Notes: generated by a model from the letters alone, not told the origin. 21,853 bases of DNA from DASTPP01 sp035762175 (GCA_035762175.1 DASTPP010000444.1:1-21853), one strand, 5' to 3'; positions 1 through 6,813 are shown, numbered from the stretch's first letter. Translations and numbers: made by a program.

Positions 1-2
1 AG

Positions 3-863
3 CGCCGCGAGATCGAAGAGCTCAAGATCCGCCAGGCGCAGGCGCACTACGCGGGCATGGCCGAGGTGGCGACGAACGTGCTGCACAACCTCGGCAACGT
101 CTGCACCTCGGTCATCTTCGCCGCCGAGAGCCTGCTGCGCGCCGCCGAGCGCTCGAGCGTGGGCGGCCTCGCCCGCGCCAACGAGCTGCTCGCGGCGAAC
201 CTCGACCGGCTCGGCGAGTTCTTCGCCGAAGACCCCAAGGCCAAGACCCTCGCCCGCTACTACCTGCGGCTCGGCGAGGCGCTCGCCGGCGAGGCCCGAG
301 AGTCGGTCGAGGGCGGGCGCGACCTCCTGCGCAAGGCGCACCTGATGAAGGACGCCATCGCCGCGCAGCAGGCCTACGCGCGCGGCTCCGACTTCGTCGA
401 GCCGGTCGACGTCGGGCGCGTCGTCGACGACGTCTTGCAGCTGCAGCGGGCGTCGCTCGAGCGGCACGGCGTGAGCGTCGTCAGCCGCGTGCCCGAGGGC
501 AGCGTCCTGCGGGCGCAGCGCTCGAAGCTCACGCACGTGCTCATCAACCTCGTCAAGAACGCGCGCGAGGCGGTCAACGATCTGCCCCCCGAGCGGCGCG
601 TCGTCACGCTCGACCTGGTCGACGGCGAGGGCACGGCGTGCCTGCGGGTCTCCGACGAGGGGGTGGGCATCTGCCCCGAAGATCTGACCAAGATCTTCAC
701 CCACGGCTTCTCCACCAAGCCCGAAGGCCACGGCTTCGGCCTGCACTTCTGCGCGACCGCGATGATCGAAATGGGCGGCAAGCTCGCCGTCGAGAGCGCC
801 GGCCCCGGCAAGGGCGCCACCTTCTCGCTCGTGCTGCGGAAGCCCGAGGGCGGCGCCGGCTGA
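3..863 (+). CDS. Sensor histidine kinase, 3' part (5' end outside window)
   Basis: The frame is open from the first bases, so the visible 286 residues are the C-terminal transmitter; any sensory domain lies upstream. ATP-dependent autophosphorylation on His and transfer to a response regulator is the expected role. Numbering from the fragment start: the H-box is VLHNLGN with phospho-acceptor H28; a long helical DHp region runs to about 125; the HATPase_c domain has the N box LINLVKNARE (N186 region), the G1 box SDEGVGI (about 217-223), and the G2 box GHGFGLH (about 242-248). The protein ends just after the ATPase fold, so there is no fused receiver. The VLHNLGN-type H-box is common in multi-domain myxobacterial kinases. 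An internal ATG at 57 lies inside the H-box helix and is not a plausible start. The cognate regulator is not in the window. Confidence 0.9.
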   Translation, partial: RREIEELKIRQAQAHYAGMAEVATNVLHNLGNVCTSVIFAAESLLRAAERSSVGGLARANELLAANLDRLGEFFAEDPKAKTLARYYLRLGEALAGEARESVEGGRDLLRKAHLMKDAIAAQQAYARGSDFVEPVDVGRVVDDVLQLQRASLERHGVSVVSRVPEGSVLRAQRSKLTHVLINLVKNAREAVNDLPPERRVVTLDLVDGEGTACLRVSDEGVGICPEDLTKIFTHGFSTKPEGHGFGLHFCATAMIEMGGKLAVESAGPGKGATFSLVLRKPEGGAG

Positions 864-879
864 GCGGCGGGCCGAAGGG

Positions 880-1031
880 GGGCGTCCGTGCCGGCGTGGG
901 CGGCCCCGCGGCCGGCGTGGTGACGCTGACGGCCAAGCAGGGGCGTCCGCGCCGGCGTGGACGGCCCCTGGCCGAGCAGCCGGCCGAGCCAGGCGCCGGG
1001 GAGGCGTCCGCGCCGGCGAGAACGGCCCCCG
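880..1031. repeat. 61-bp-period direct repeat, three copies
   Basis: A core of about 30 nt starting GGCGTCCGYGCCGGCG recurs with the T of GCGTCC at 885, 946 and 1007, an exact 61-nt spacing. Only about half of each period is conserved; the rest is diverged filler. It directly follows the kinase stop codon and directly precedes the 42 bp array. Confidence 0.75.
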
Positions 1032-1040
1032 TTGGGCCTC

Positions 1041-1475
1041 GAGAAGCGGCCCGCACGGGCCCAGACGACGTCTTTGAGCCCCACGAAGCGGTCCGGACGC
1101 GTCCAGACGCCTTCTTTCGGCCCCCAGAGGCACTCCGGACGGGTCCGGACGACCCCTTCTGACCCGCCGAGGCACTCCGGATGGGTCCGGACAACCCCTT
1201 CTGACCCCCCGAGGTACTCCGGACGGGTCCGGAGATCTTCTTCCGACCGGCCCGGGCACTCCGGACCCGTCCGGACGACCCCTTTCGAATTCCAGAGGCA
1301 CTCCGGATGGGTCCGGAGAGCTTCTTTCCATGCGGAGAGCTGCTCGGGGCGGCCCCAGACGGCTTCTTTTAGCGTGAAGAGGTGCTCCGACTGGGCCCAG
1401 ACGGCTCCTTTTAGCGTGAAGAAGTGCTTCGACTGGGCCCAGACGGCTTCTTTTAAGCCGGAGAAGTAGCCCGGA
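1041..1475. repeat. 42-bp tandem array, ten full copies plus a partial
   Basis: The dinucleotide at the centre of GGGTCCGGA/GGGCCCAGA falls at 1061, 1103, 1145, 1187, 1229, 1271, 1313, 1355, 1397 and 1439, a strict 42-nt period with no indels although copies differ at many positions. Units start with GAG-type sequence (GAGAAG at 1041 and again at 1461). Copies 3-7 carry a TCCGGA-N4-TCCGGA inverted repeat, complete or nearly so; copies 1 and 8-10 carry GGGCCCAGACG instead, so two subfamilies are arranged outside and inside. As protein, either strand would encode a 14-residue repeat; I cannot show which, if any, is translated. Confidence 0.9.
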
Positions 1476-1777
1476 CGAGCGCGATCGCCTCTCGGGTGCG
1501 CTCTACCCGCGCGCCGGGCGAAGACGTCGCGACGCTGTGAGGGCGGGCCGCACACCGGGCGATACGAACGACGGCTTCGGACGGCGGACGAAGCCCCGTT
1601 GTAGGTCGGAGGCGGGGCCCGGTGTTCGCGCGAGCTCAGGCGCGGTGGGGCGCGTTTCGAGCGGAGGCGGCGGACATGGCGCCAGTTTCTTTTCAGACGA
1701 GATTGCGCCCTGGCATGTATCCTTGGTGTCGACGTTGGCGCGGCCCGGCGGCCGTGGCCTGTCGCGAAAGGTGATCT

Positions 1778-2779
1778 ATGGGGGCGACGATGGTGCCGCG
1801 GGCTCGCTTGGTCGGCGCGGCGCTTTGGGGGGCGGCTTCGGCCTTCGCCGCCGCGCCCGCCCGGGGGCAGGCCCCGCCCCCTTCGGGCGCCCCGGCGCCC
1901 GGCGCGAAGCCCGTCGATGAGTCTCCCACGCCCGAGGTGCCGCTGCCGGCCGACATGCCGCGGCCCCTGCCCGAGGCGCCGCCGCCGGCGCCCGCGCTGC
2001 CCCCGGTCGACCCCGAGCGGGCGTACACGCCCATCCCCGGGGCGCTGCCGGGCACGCTGCCGCCGGACCCGAGCGACCCGACCGAGAGCCCGACCAGGGC
2101 TTACCGGTTCATCGGGCTGAGGTTTCGCGACGTCGTCGTGCCGAAGTTCATGGTGAACCTCTTCGCCGACGGCGGCTCGACGGTGAACGTGCCGATGGCG
2201 GGGCCCGAGTTCACGATTCGGCGCGACGGCCTCGAGTACGATCTGTCGATCCAGTACGCCGACTACTCGATGCGGCGCTTTCTGTTCAAGTCGAAGACCG
2301 ACGACGACGTCGCGTACGAGATGGTGCACAGCTCGCTGAAGATGGTCTACGTCACGTTCGACCTTCTTTACGACGTGCCGCTCGACAAGAAGGGGCGCTT
2401 CTCGCTCCTCGTCGGCGGGGGGGTGGGGCTCGCGCCCGTGTTCGGCAACCTCTACCGCGCGCAGGTCTACCCGAACGACCCCAACGACGCCGACCCCGAC
2501 CGCCCCTCGCGGTGGAGCTACTGCGCCGCCCCCGGCGACCCGCCCGTCACCAGCGCCGCGAACGGCGGCACCTTCTGCGGTACCTCGAACGACCACTACG
2601 GCAACTACAAAGAGCCGAGCTGGACGGACGGCGGGGGCAAGCCCATCGTCATACCTTGGATCTCGCTGCCCCAGCTGAGCTTCCGCTACAAGCCGATGCG
2701 CCGCCTGCAGACGCGCGCCGACCTCGGCTTTTCGATCACCGGGTTCTTCTTCGGCCTCTCGGCCGGCTACGGCCTTTAG
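1778..2779 (+). CDS. Outer-membrane beta-barrel-like protein with proline-rich N-terminus
   Basis: A 333-residue protein. Residues 1-30 form a signal peptide: basic start (R8, R10), hydrophobic stretch VGAALWGAASAFAAA, and a plausible AxA-type cleavage near ARGQA. Residues 31-110 are very Pro/Ala-rich, suggesting a periplasmic linker. From about 110 to the end, alternating hydrophobic/polar and aromatic-rich segments (for example LEYDLSIQYADY, MVYVTFDLLYDVPL, LLVGGGVGLAPVFGNLY) look like beta strands, ending GFFFGLSAGYGL. Two Cys (in SYCAAP and TFCGTS, about 30 residues apart) could form a loop disulfide. The Shine-Dalgarno AAAGGTGA lies just before ATG 1778. It resembles uncharacterised myxobacterial outer-membrane proteins; substrate unknown. 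The TAG stop is part of a repeat element shared with 3837-3901. Confidence 0.75.
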   Translation: MGATMVPRARLVGAALWGAASAFAAAPARGQAPPPSGAPAPGAKPVDESPTPEVPLPADMPRPLPEAPPPAPALPPVDPERAYTPIPGALPGTLPPDPSDPTESPTRAYRFIGLRFRDVVVPKFMVNLFADGGSTVNVPMAGPEFTIRRDGLEYDLSIQYADYSMRRFLFKSKTDDDVAYEMVHSSLKMVYVTFDLLYDVPLDKKGRFSLLVGGGVGLAPVFGNLYRAQVYPNDPNDADPDRPSRWSYCAAPGDPPVTSAANGGTFCGTSNDHYGNYKEPSWTDGGGKPIVIPWISLPQLSFRYKPMRRLQTRADLGFSITGFFFGLSAGYGL

Positions 2780-2794
2780 GCTCTGTCGGGCGAA
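2777..2794 (+). repeat. Half copy of the palindromic element, overlapping a stop codon
   Basis: The 18-mer TAGGCTCTGTCGGGCGAA is identical to the left arm of the palindromic element at 3837-3854. Its first three bases are the stop codon of the outer-membrane protein gene. No matching right arm follows, so this is a half or decayed copy. Confidence 0.8.
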
Positions 2795-2913
2795 GGCTTC
2801 GCGGGCGGGGCCCCTGGCTCATGCGTTCACCGCGTGCGTCGAGCGCGAGCTCGGCCCGAGAGCATCGCCGCCGGGGGCGGGGGTCGACCCGAGCCGCGCG
2901 GGCCCCGGGTCGA

Positions 2914-2985
2914 CCCCAAGGCGCAAGGCCCGATCGGGGCGCGTCGGGCCCCCAAGGCGCAAGGCCCGATCGGGGCGCGTCGGGC
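2914..2985. repeat. Perfect 36-bp tandem duplication
   Basis: Two identical 36-nt units (2914-2949 and 2950-2985) abut each other, each beginning CCCCAAGGCGCAAGGCCCGA. Perfect identity suggests a recent duplication, in contrast to the diverged 42 bp array. Confidence 0.9.
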
Positions 2986-3221
2986 CGGCGCGCCGGGGCC
3001 CGCGCGGCTCGGCCGCCGAGGGCACGCGGCCGAGAGTCAGGGCTCCGAACCTCCGGTAACGGTCGGGTTCCGCCCCTCGAACCGGGCCTAAGAATACCCC
3101 TTAAGACAACGGCCGAGACCGACACCAAGGCGACCACGGCGGGCCGATCTCGCCGAGGGGCTTGGCGCGGGCGGAAAGACATTCGCGGCGCAAGATTCTA
3201 GCGTGGGCTACCGTCACGCGG

Positions 3222-3230
3222 TGCTAGAGT
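3222..3230 (+). promoter_or_regulatory. Possible extended -10 promoter element
   Basis: TGCTAGAGT has an extended-10 look (TGC followed by TAGAGT) and would start transcription near 3237, about 40 nt before ATG 3278. No good -35 is seen at the right distance. It helps choose ATG 3278 over the upstream in-frame GTG at 3203, which lies before this site. Confidence 0.3.
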
Positions 3231-3277
3231 GCGCTGTACGCGAGGGTACGCGTCGGGAGCCACGCTTCCAAGGGCCC

Positions 3278-3943
3278 ATGTTGCAAGCAGCATTGAAATC
3301 GCGCCTTCCGCGCGCGTCTCGCGTCGAGGTGCTCTACGGCGGCGAAGACCATGCTGCGGCGCTCGTCGGCCCCTGCTTGACGCTCATCGCCCGCCGCGAG
3401 CCCGGCCCCAACTACTCGCACGAGGCGCCGCGCTGGGTCGACCGACTGCTCGAGGCGTACCCGCAGAAGGGCGTGGCCATCGTCGTCGTGCAGGCGAGCG
3501 CGCCGCCGCCGACCGAGGCGGGCCGGGCGCGCATCGACCGCGCGTACGTCGAGTACGGGCGCGGCGTCACGGGGCTCGCCATGGTGATCGAGGGCAAGGG
3601 GTTCGTGGCGGCCTCGATCCGCAGCGTGCTCTCGCTGATCCAGTTGAAGTCGAGGTACCCGTACCCGATCAAGACCTTCGCCAAGGTCAGCGAGGGCGCC
3701 GAGTTCGTCGTCACCAAGCTCGTGGCCGGGTCGCACATCCCCGCGGCCCAGATCGTCAGCGGCGTCGAAGACCTGCGGGCCGCGTACGAGGGCGAGCTCG
3801 GCCGCTTTACCGCGGGCTCGGCGCACGTCGGCGCCTTAGGCTCTGTCGGGCGAATGCTCCCGTCGCCCGGCGGCCGATCCGCCTTCGCCCGACAGAGCCT
3901 AGGGCGCTTCGGCGGTCGGCCCGGGGTTCGAGCGCGGGCGTAG
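3278..3943 (+). CDS. Conserved hypothetical protein with in-frame palindromic insert
   Basis: A 221-residue protein of unknown function. The core (residues 15-185) alternates beta strands and helices: VEVLYGGEDHAAALVGPCLTLIA, GVAIVVVQASA, VTGLAMVIEGKGFVAASIRSVLSLI, then a helix ending AAYEGELGRF. This reminds me of small STAS-like proteins frequent in myxobacterial genomes, but that is fold-level inference only. No signal peptide or membrane segment. Start: ATG 3278 with AGGG just upstream; GTG 3203 is in frame but has no Shine-Dalgarno. Codons 3839-3901 (21 residues, GSVGRMLP to RQSL) come from an inserted palindromic element, and removing 63 nt restores a continuous frame ending LGRFGGRPGVRARA. 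The C-terminal tail is therefore probably not part of the conserved fold. Confidence 0.65.
   Translation: MLQAALKSRLPRASRVEVLYGGEDHAAALVGPCLTLIARREPGPNYSHEAPRWVDRLLEAYPQKGVAIVVVQASAPPPTEAGRARIDRAYVEYGRGVTGLAMVIEGKGFVAASIRSVLSLIQLKSRYPYPIKTFAKVSEGAEFVVTKLVAGSHIPAAQIVSGVEDLRAAYEGELGRFTAGSAHVGALGSVGRMLPSPGGRSAFARQSLGRFGGRPGVRARA
3831..3907. repeat. Palindromic (MITE/RPE-like) element inserted in a coding sequence
   Basis: The arms TAGGCTCTGTCGGGCGAA (3837-3854) and TTCGCCCGACAGAGCCTA (3884-3901) are perfect 18-nt inverted repeats around a 29-nt centre; with flanks the arms reach 24 nt (3831-3854, 3884-3907) with one mismatch. The element is bounded by TA on both sides, as with TA-target duplications. 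It lies in frame near the 3' end of the 3278-3943 gene without a stop codon. A half copy occurs at 2777-2794. It could also form a strong hairpin in RNA. Confidence 0.85.
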
Positions 3944-4036
3944 GCGGCGCGCGGCGGGCCGCCCGGCGTGGCGCCGAGCCCGGTCGCCGGCGCCGGGGCG
4001 GCCGCCCGGGCTCGGACCGGCGGGCCGGCCGACGCG

Positions 4037-4096
4037 CCGCGGCGCCGCGAGGGCGCGACGGACATACCGCGGCGCCGCAACAGCGCGACGGATCTC
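4037..4096. repeat. 30-bp direct repeat, two diverged copies
   Basis: CCGCGGCGCCGC starts at 4037 and 4067, followed in both copies by a GCGCGACGGA segment. The period is 30 nt with a few substitutions. It lies in the 266-nt gap between two plus-strand genes. Confidence 0.7.
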
Positions 4097-4209
4097 GGGC
4101 CGTCGCGGTGGTAATACCTCGGGGGCCGCGCCCGGGCCGTCGCCGGGGCGCGGCCGGAGCGCCAGGCCGCGAGACCGCGGCGGGCGGCTTCGGACCGGAG
4201 GACCCGCGC

Positions 4210-4848
4210 TTGTCGAACCAGACGCCTGCCGACGAAACGCACCCCTTTCCGCCCGGCGCGAGCCCGTTTCGGGCGAAGGGCTCGTTCTACCTCGGCTCGC
4301 AAGAGTTCGCCGAGGAGCGCATTACGGGCGGCTGGGCCGCGATCGTCGAGCAGTGTCGGCACACCCCGGCGCTCGCGCGCTTTCTCGGGCAGCGCTTTCT
4401 GGCGGCGAGCTGGTATGACGCGCTGCCGCTCAGCGAGCTCGCCCGGGCGGGCGCCCGCGCCGCGAGCCTGCCCTACGCGACCTTCACCCGGCAGCGCGCG
4501 GAGTGGCAGGCCGAGCGCGACGTGTCGGGCCTCTACCGCGTCTTGCTGCGCCTGACCTCGCCCGACGTCGTCATCGACCGCCTCGCGCGGATGGTGGCGC
4601 AGCGCTTCGACTTCGGCTCGTCGCGGGTCGAGGTGGTGGGCGACAAACGGCTGCGCTTCGTGCGCGCGGGCGTGCCCCGCCCCCTCGCGCCCTGGCAGGT
4701 GTCGATGAGCGAGCCCTACACCACGCACCTGATGCGGATGGCGGGCGCGCGCGACCCTTCGTTCCTGGCCTCCCCCTCGTTCGAGGTCGACGGCATGGCC
4801 CACAGCGTCCCCACGGTGAGCATCGTCTTCGAGGGCAGCTGGCGCTGA
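4210..4848 (+). CDS. DUF2378-like (TIGR02265) myxobacterial protein, TTG start
   Basis: A 212-residue soluble protein. The central motif FLGQRFLAASWYDALPL, an early KGSFYLGSQEF segment and the late SFEVDGMAHSVPTVSIVFEG strand pattern match my recollection of the paralogous DUF2378/TIGR02265 family, known mainly from myxobacteria and of unknown function. Start choice: the frame is open far upstream without any good signal, but TTG 4210 has an ideal GGAGGA (4197-4202) seven nt before it, and the family-like region begins shortly after. No signal peptide, membrane segment or catalytic motif is visible. The upstream neighbour is also a lineage-type protein; both are on the same strand but 266 nt apart. 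Confidence 0.7.
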   Translation: MSNQTPADETHPFPPGASPFRAKGSFYLGSQEFAEERITGGWAAIVEQCRHTPALARFLGQRFLAASWYDALPLSELARAGARAASLPYATFTRQRAEWQAERDVSGLYRVLLRLTSPDVVIDRLARMVAQRFDFGSSRVEVVGDKRLRFVRAGVPRPLAPWQVSMSEPYTTHLMRMAGARDPSFLASPSFEVDGMAHSVPTVSIVFEGSWR

Positions 4849-4865
4849 GCGCGCCGCGGCGGGGG

Positions 4866-5035
4866 GCGTTCGCGGTGCGCGCCCCACGCCCGCGGGCGCT
4901 CGCGGCGCGCCCCACGCCCGCGGGCGCTCGCGGCGCGCCCCATGGCGGTGGGCGCTCGCGGCGCGCCCCATGGCGGTGAGCGCTCGCGGCGCGCCCCATG
5001 GCGGTGGGCGTTCGCGGCGCGCCCCATGGCGGTGG
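4866..5035. repeat. 28-bp tandem array, six copies
   Basis: Unit starts at 4866, 4896, 4924, 4952, 4980 and 5008; the first unit is 30 nt, the rest exactly 28. The core is GCGCTCGCGGCGCGCCCC followed by either ACGCCCGCGG (copies 1-2) or ATGGCGGTGR (copies 3-6). Copies 3-6 are almost identical. Each unit contains the palindrome GGCGCGCC, and copies 3-6 also contain CCATGG. Confidence 0.9.
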
Positions 5036-5240
5036 ACGTTCGCGATGCGCGCGCATTCGCGCGCCGAGGCGCGGACGATGCGCGCGCATTGGCCCGCGGG
5101 AGCGCGGGCGGCGGTTCGGCCCGGAGGCGGGGCTCTTGCCGGGCGCGGCGCCCCCGCTTCGACCCCCTTCGGGCCGCGCGGCGCGGCGGTTCGAGAGGTT
5201 TCGTGCGTCGCCGGGCCCCGCGGCCGAACGAACGTAACGC

Positions 5241-5256
5241 TGGCACTCGCCCTGCT
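5241..5256 (+). promoter_or_regulatory. Sigma-54 (-24/-12) promoter candidate
   Basis: TGGCACTCGCCCTGCT matches the sigma-54 consensus TGGCACG-N4-TTGCW at all but two defined positions, with the required ten nt between the -24 GG and the -12 GC (5254-5255). Transcription would start near 5267, about 46 nt before ATG 5313. Sigma-54 with enhancer-binding proteins is heavily used in myxobacteria. No enhancer site was identified. Confidence 0.6.
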
Positions 5257-5312
5257 TAGCGTCGGGGCCGAACGCCGAGCCGTCGGCGGCGGCGACGGAG
5301 GAGAGATCGATC

Positions 5313-6806
5313 ATGCGACGCTACGTTGGGGGGTCTTCCATACTTGCGAACAACGTCCGTTCGGCGCGCGCCGGCGCGCTCGCGCGGCTGGCGCTCGGGG
5401 CCGTCGCGCTCTCGGCGTGCGCGCTCGAGGCGGGCGAGGGCGAGGCGGGCGAGGGCGAGGCGGGCGAGCGGGCTTCGGCGGCGGTGCAGCACTGCTCGGC
5501 GGAGGCCGAGGTGAGCTTCAGCGCGACCTTCCGGCCCGACGCGACCATGCCGAACGACGACGTGGGCGACCACGACCGGACCGACGAGCACTGCCGCGTC
5601 GGCGCGGGGCGCGCGGCGCTCGTGGGCAAGCAGGTGCGGGCCCGCATCACGTCGACGGCGCGCGTCGCGCTCTGCACCGTGACGGGCACGCACAACCTCG
5701 GCGACGGCATCGTCACGCTCAACCCCGAGGGGGCGCTCGAGAAGCTCGCGATCAGCGCCGACACGGCCGGCACGCTCAGCGACCGGGTCGACTCGTGCGG
5801 CTGGGTCGCCGAGGCGCTCGCCGGCTACGACGCGACGCCGACGAGCGCGGGGGGCATCGGCGAGTTCTTCGCGGCGCCGGCGGGCACCGCCCGGGCGGCC
5901 TTCACGGCGCCGCACGGCGGGGGCATCGAGACGGGCACCGACCTGCAGGTGAAGTTCCTCGATGATGCGACGGGCATGGGCCTCGACGCCTGGTTCTGGG
6001 CCGTCAAGGGGCGGGGCACGGAGCAGCACGACCGCTGGCACATCACCTCGGTCGACCTCTCGGAGCGCAGCTTCGACGGCCTCTCGCACCTGACCAGCAA
6101 CGTTGCCACCATCCGGCAGGCCGTGTCGTTCCACGGGCACGGCGGGGGCACCTGCGACGGCACGGCGCTGCAGGACGTGCTGGTCGGCGGCGGCGCGACG
6201 CTCGCGTACCGCGCGGCCGTCGCGAACTTCATCGCGCTCTACGCCGCGGCGCGGGGCCAGACCATCACGACCCGGACGGACTTCACCTCGTGCGGCGGCC
6301 TCGCGGGCGCCGCGGCGACCAACTACGTCAACGAGCTCTCGGACTTCGGCGAGGGGCTGCAGCTCGAGCAGAGCCTCGCGCTGCGCAACGACGTGGCGCG
6401 GCGCGAGACGGTGGCCGAGGCGGCGGCGAACTACGTGGTCTCGTTCAACAACGACACGGTCGTGAACCTCGGCCAGACCGCGAGCAGCGCGGCCACGGGC
6501 CGGGCGGCGGTCGCGCTCGGGGCGGCCTTCGCGGTGCCCGCGGGCCGGGCGGTGGTCTCGCCCACCGACTACGGCAGCTGCTCGTCGGGCGACACCGCCC
6601 GGGCCGACTGGTGGCAGCGGCAGGCGACCGGCCTCGTGCGGATCGGCGGCGGCGCGCTCACCTGCACGAGCGGGCGCCTGCGGCCCGGGGCGGGCTTTCA
6701 GGCCTGGTCGCTGCCGGCCGCGGCGGCCGCCTCGCAGGTGCGGGTCGTGGCGACGGCGTACCGGGCGGGCGCGGTCGCGCCGGCGCTCGCCGTGCGGGTC
6801 GACTGA
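5313..6806 (+). CDS. Lipoprotein of the poly-gamma-glutamate hydrolase family (PghP/YjqB-like) with extra C-terminal region
   Basis: A 497-residue protein. A hydrophobic segment ends in the lipobox LSAC (C36), followed by an acidic GEGEAGEGEAGE linker from a 15-nt DNA repeat, so it is probably tethered to a membrane. The catalytic region carries the motif series I associate with zinc-dependent poly-gamma-glutamate hydrolases: APHGGGIETGTD (199-210), WHITSVDL (242-249), VSFHGHGGG (271-279) and NELSDFGEGLQLEQS (340-354); His201, His274 and Glu352 are candidate metal or catalytic residues. Residues about 120-170 and 370-497 are extra to the small phage and Bacillus enzymes and unrecognised. Start: ATG with GGAGGA (5297-5302) before it. 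A sigma-54 promoter match precedes it. Expected role is cleavage of gamma-linked glutamyl polymers or capsule at the cell surface; the substrate is inferred. Confidence 0.75.
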   Translation: MRRYVGGSSILANNVRSARAGALARLALGAVALSACALEAGEGEAGEGEAGERASAAVQHCSAEAEVSFSATFRPDATMPNDDVGDHDRTDEHCRVGAGRAALVGKQVRARITSTARVALCTVTGTHNLGDGIVTLNPEGALEKLAISADTAGTLSDRVDSCGWVAEALAGYDATPTSAGGIGEFFAAPAGTARAAFTAPHGGGIETGTDLQVKFLDDATGMGLDAWFWAVKGRGTEQHDRWHITSVDLSERSFDGLSHLTSNVATIRQAVSFHGHGGGTCDGTALQDVLVGGGATLAYRAAVANFIALYAAARGQTITTRTDFTSCGGLAGAAATNYVNELSDFGEGLQLEQSLALRNDVARRETVAEAAANYVVSFNNDTVVNLGQTASSAATGRAAVALGAAFAVPAGRAVVSPTDYGSCSSGDTARADWWQRQATGLVRIGGGALTCTSGRLRPGAGFQAWSLPAAAAASQVRVVATAYRAGAVAPALAVRVD

Positions 6807-6813
6807 GCGCCGG

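Larger units (their letters stand above)
864..1777. other. 914-nt stretch without a convincing gene
   Basis: The stretch holds a 61 bp x3 array (880-1031), a 42 bp x10 array (1041-1475) and about 300 nt of unique sequence before the outer-membrane protein gene. Several long frames cross it, but they are open because the 42 bp unit is a multiple of three. None has a convincing start plus Shine-Dalgarno, and no domain is recognisable. Confidence 0.7.
2780..3277. other. 498-nt intergenic stretch
   Basis: It contains the half palindromic element at its left edge, a perfect 36 bp tandem duplication (2914-2985), an unusually AT-rich patch around 3088-3112 and a weak promoter-like site near 3222-3230. 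I see no gene in it; the frames that cross it have no start signal or recognisable domain. Confidence 0.6.
4849..5312. other. 464-nt intergenic stretch
   Basis: It holds the 28 bp array (4866-5035), about 200 nt of GC-rich unique sequence, and a sigma-54-type promoter (5241-5256) ahead of the lipoprotein gene. No gene is supported: because 28 is not a multiple of three, the array presents ATGGCGGTG starts in all three frames, which makes spurious ORFs. Confidence 0.7.

Noticed and set aside
1711..1728. Sigma-54-like site TGGCATG...TTGG upstream of the outer-membrane protein gene
   Set aside because: There are 11 nt between the two GG pairs instead of ten before a GC, so the spacing and the -12 element are both wrong.
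374..2596. A 740-codon minus-strand frame covering the kinase, the repeat arrays and the outer-membrane protein gene
   Set aside because: It is the opposite-strand shadow of two well-supported genes joined through the 42 bp repeat. Outside the repeat it has the Arg-rich composition of antisense frames in GC-rich DNA, and no start signal.
864..5312. CRISPR array as an explanation for the intergenic repeats
   Set aside because: Periods vary (61, 42, 36, 30, 28), units are contiguous or half-conserved with no unique spacers of constant length, and no cas gene is present.
4942..5965. Overlapping plus-strand frames starting MAV-GARGAPHGG in the 28 bp array
   Set aside because: The starts are repeat units falling in each of three frames; the downstream parts are shadows of the lipoprotein gene or Arg-rich noise.
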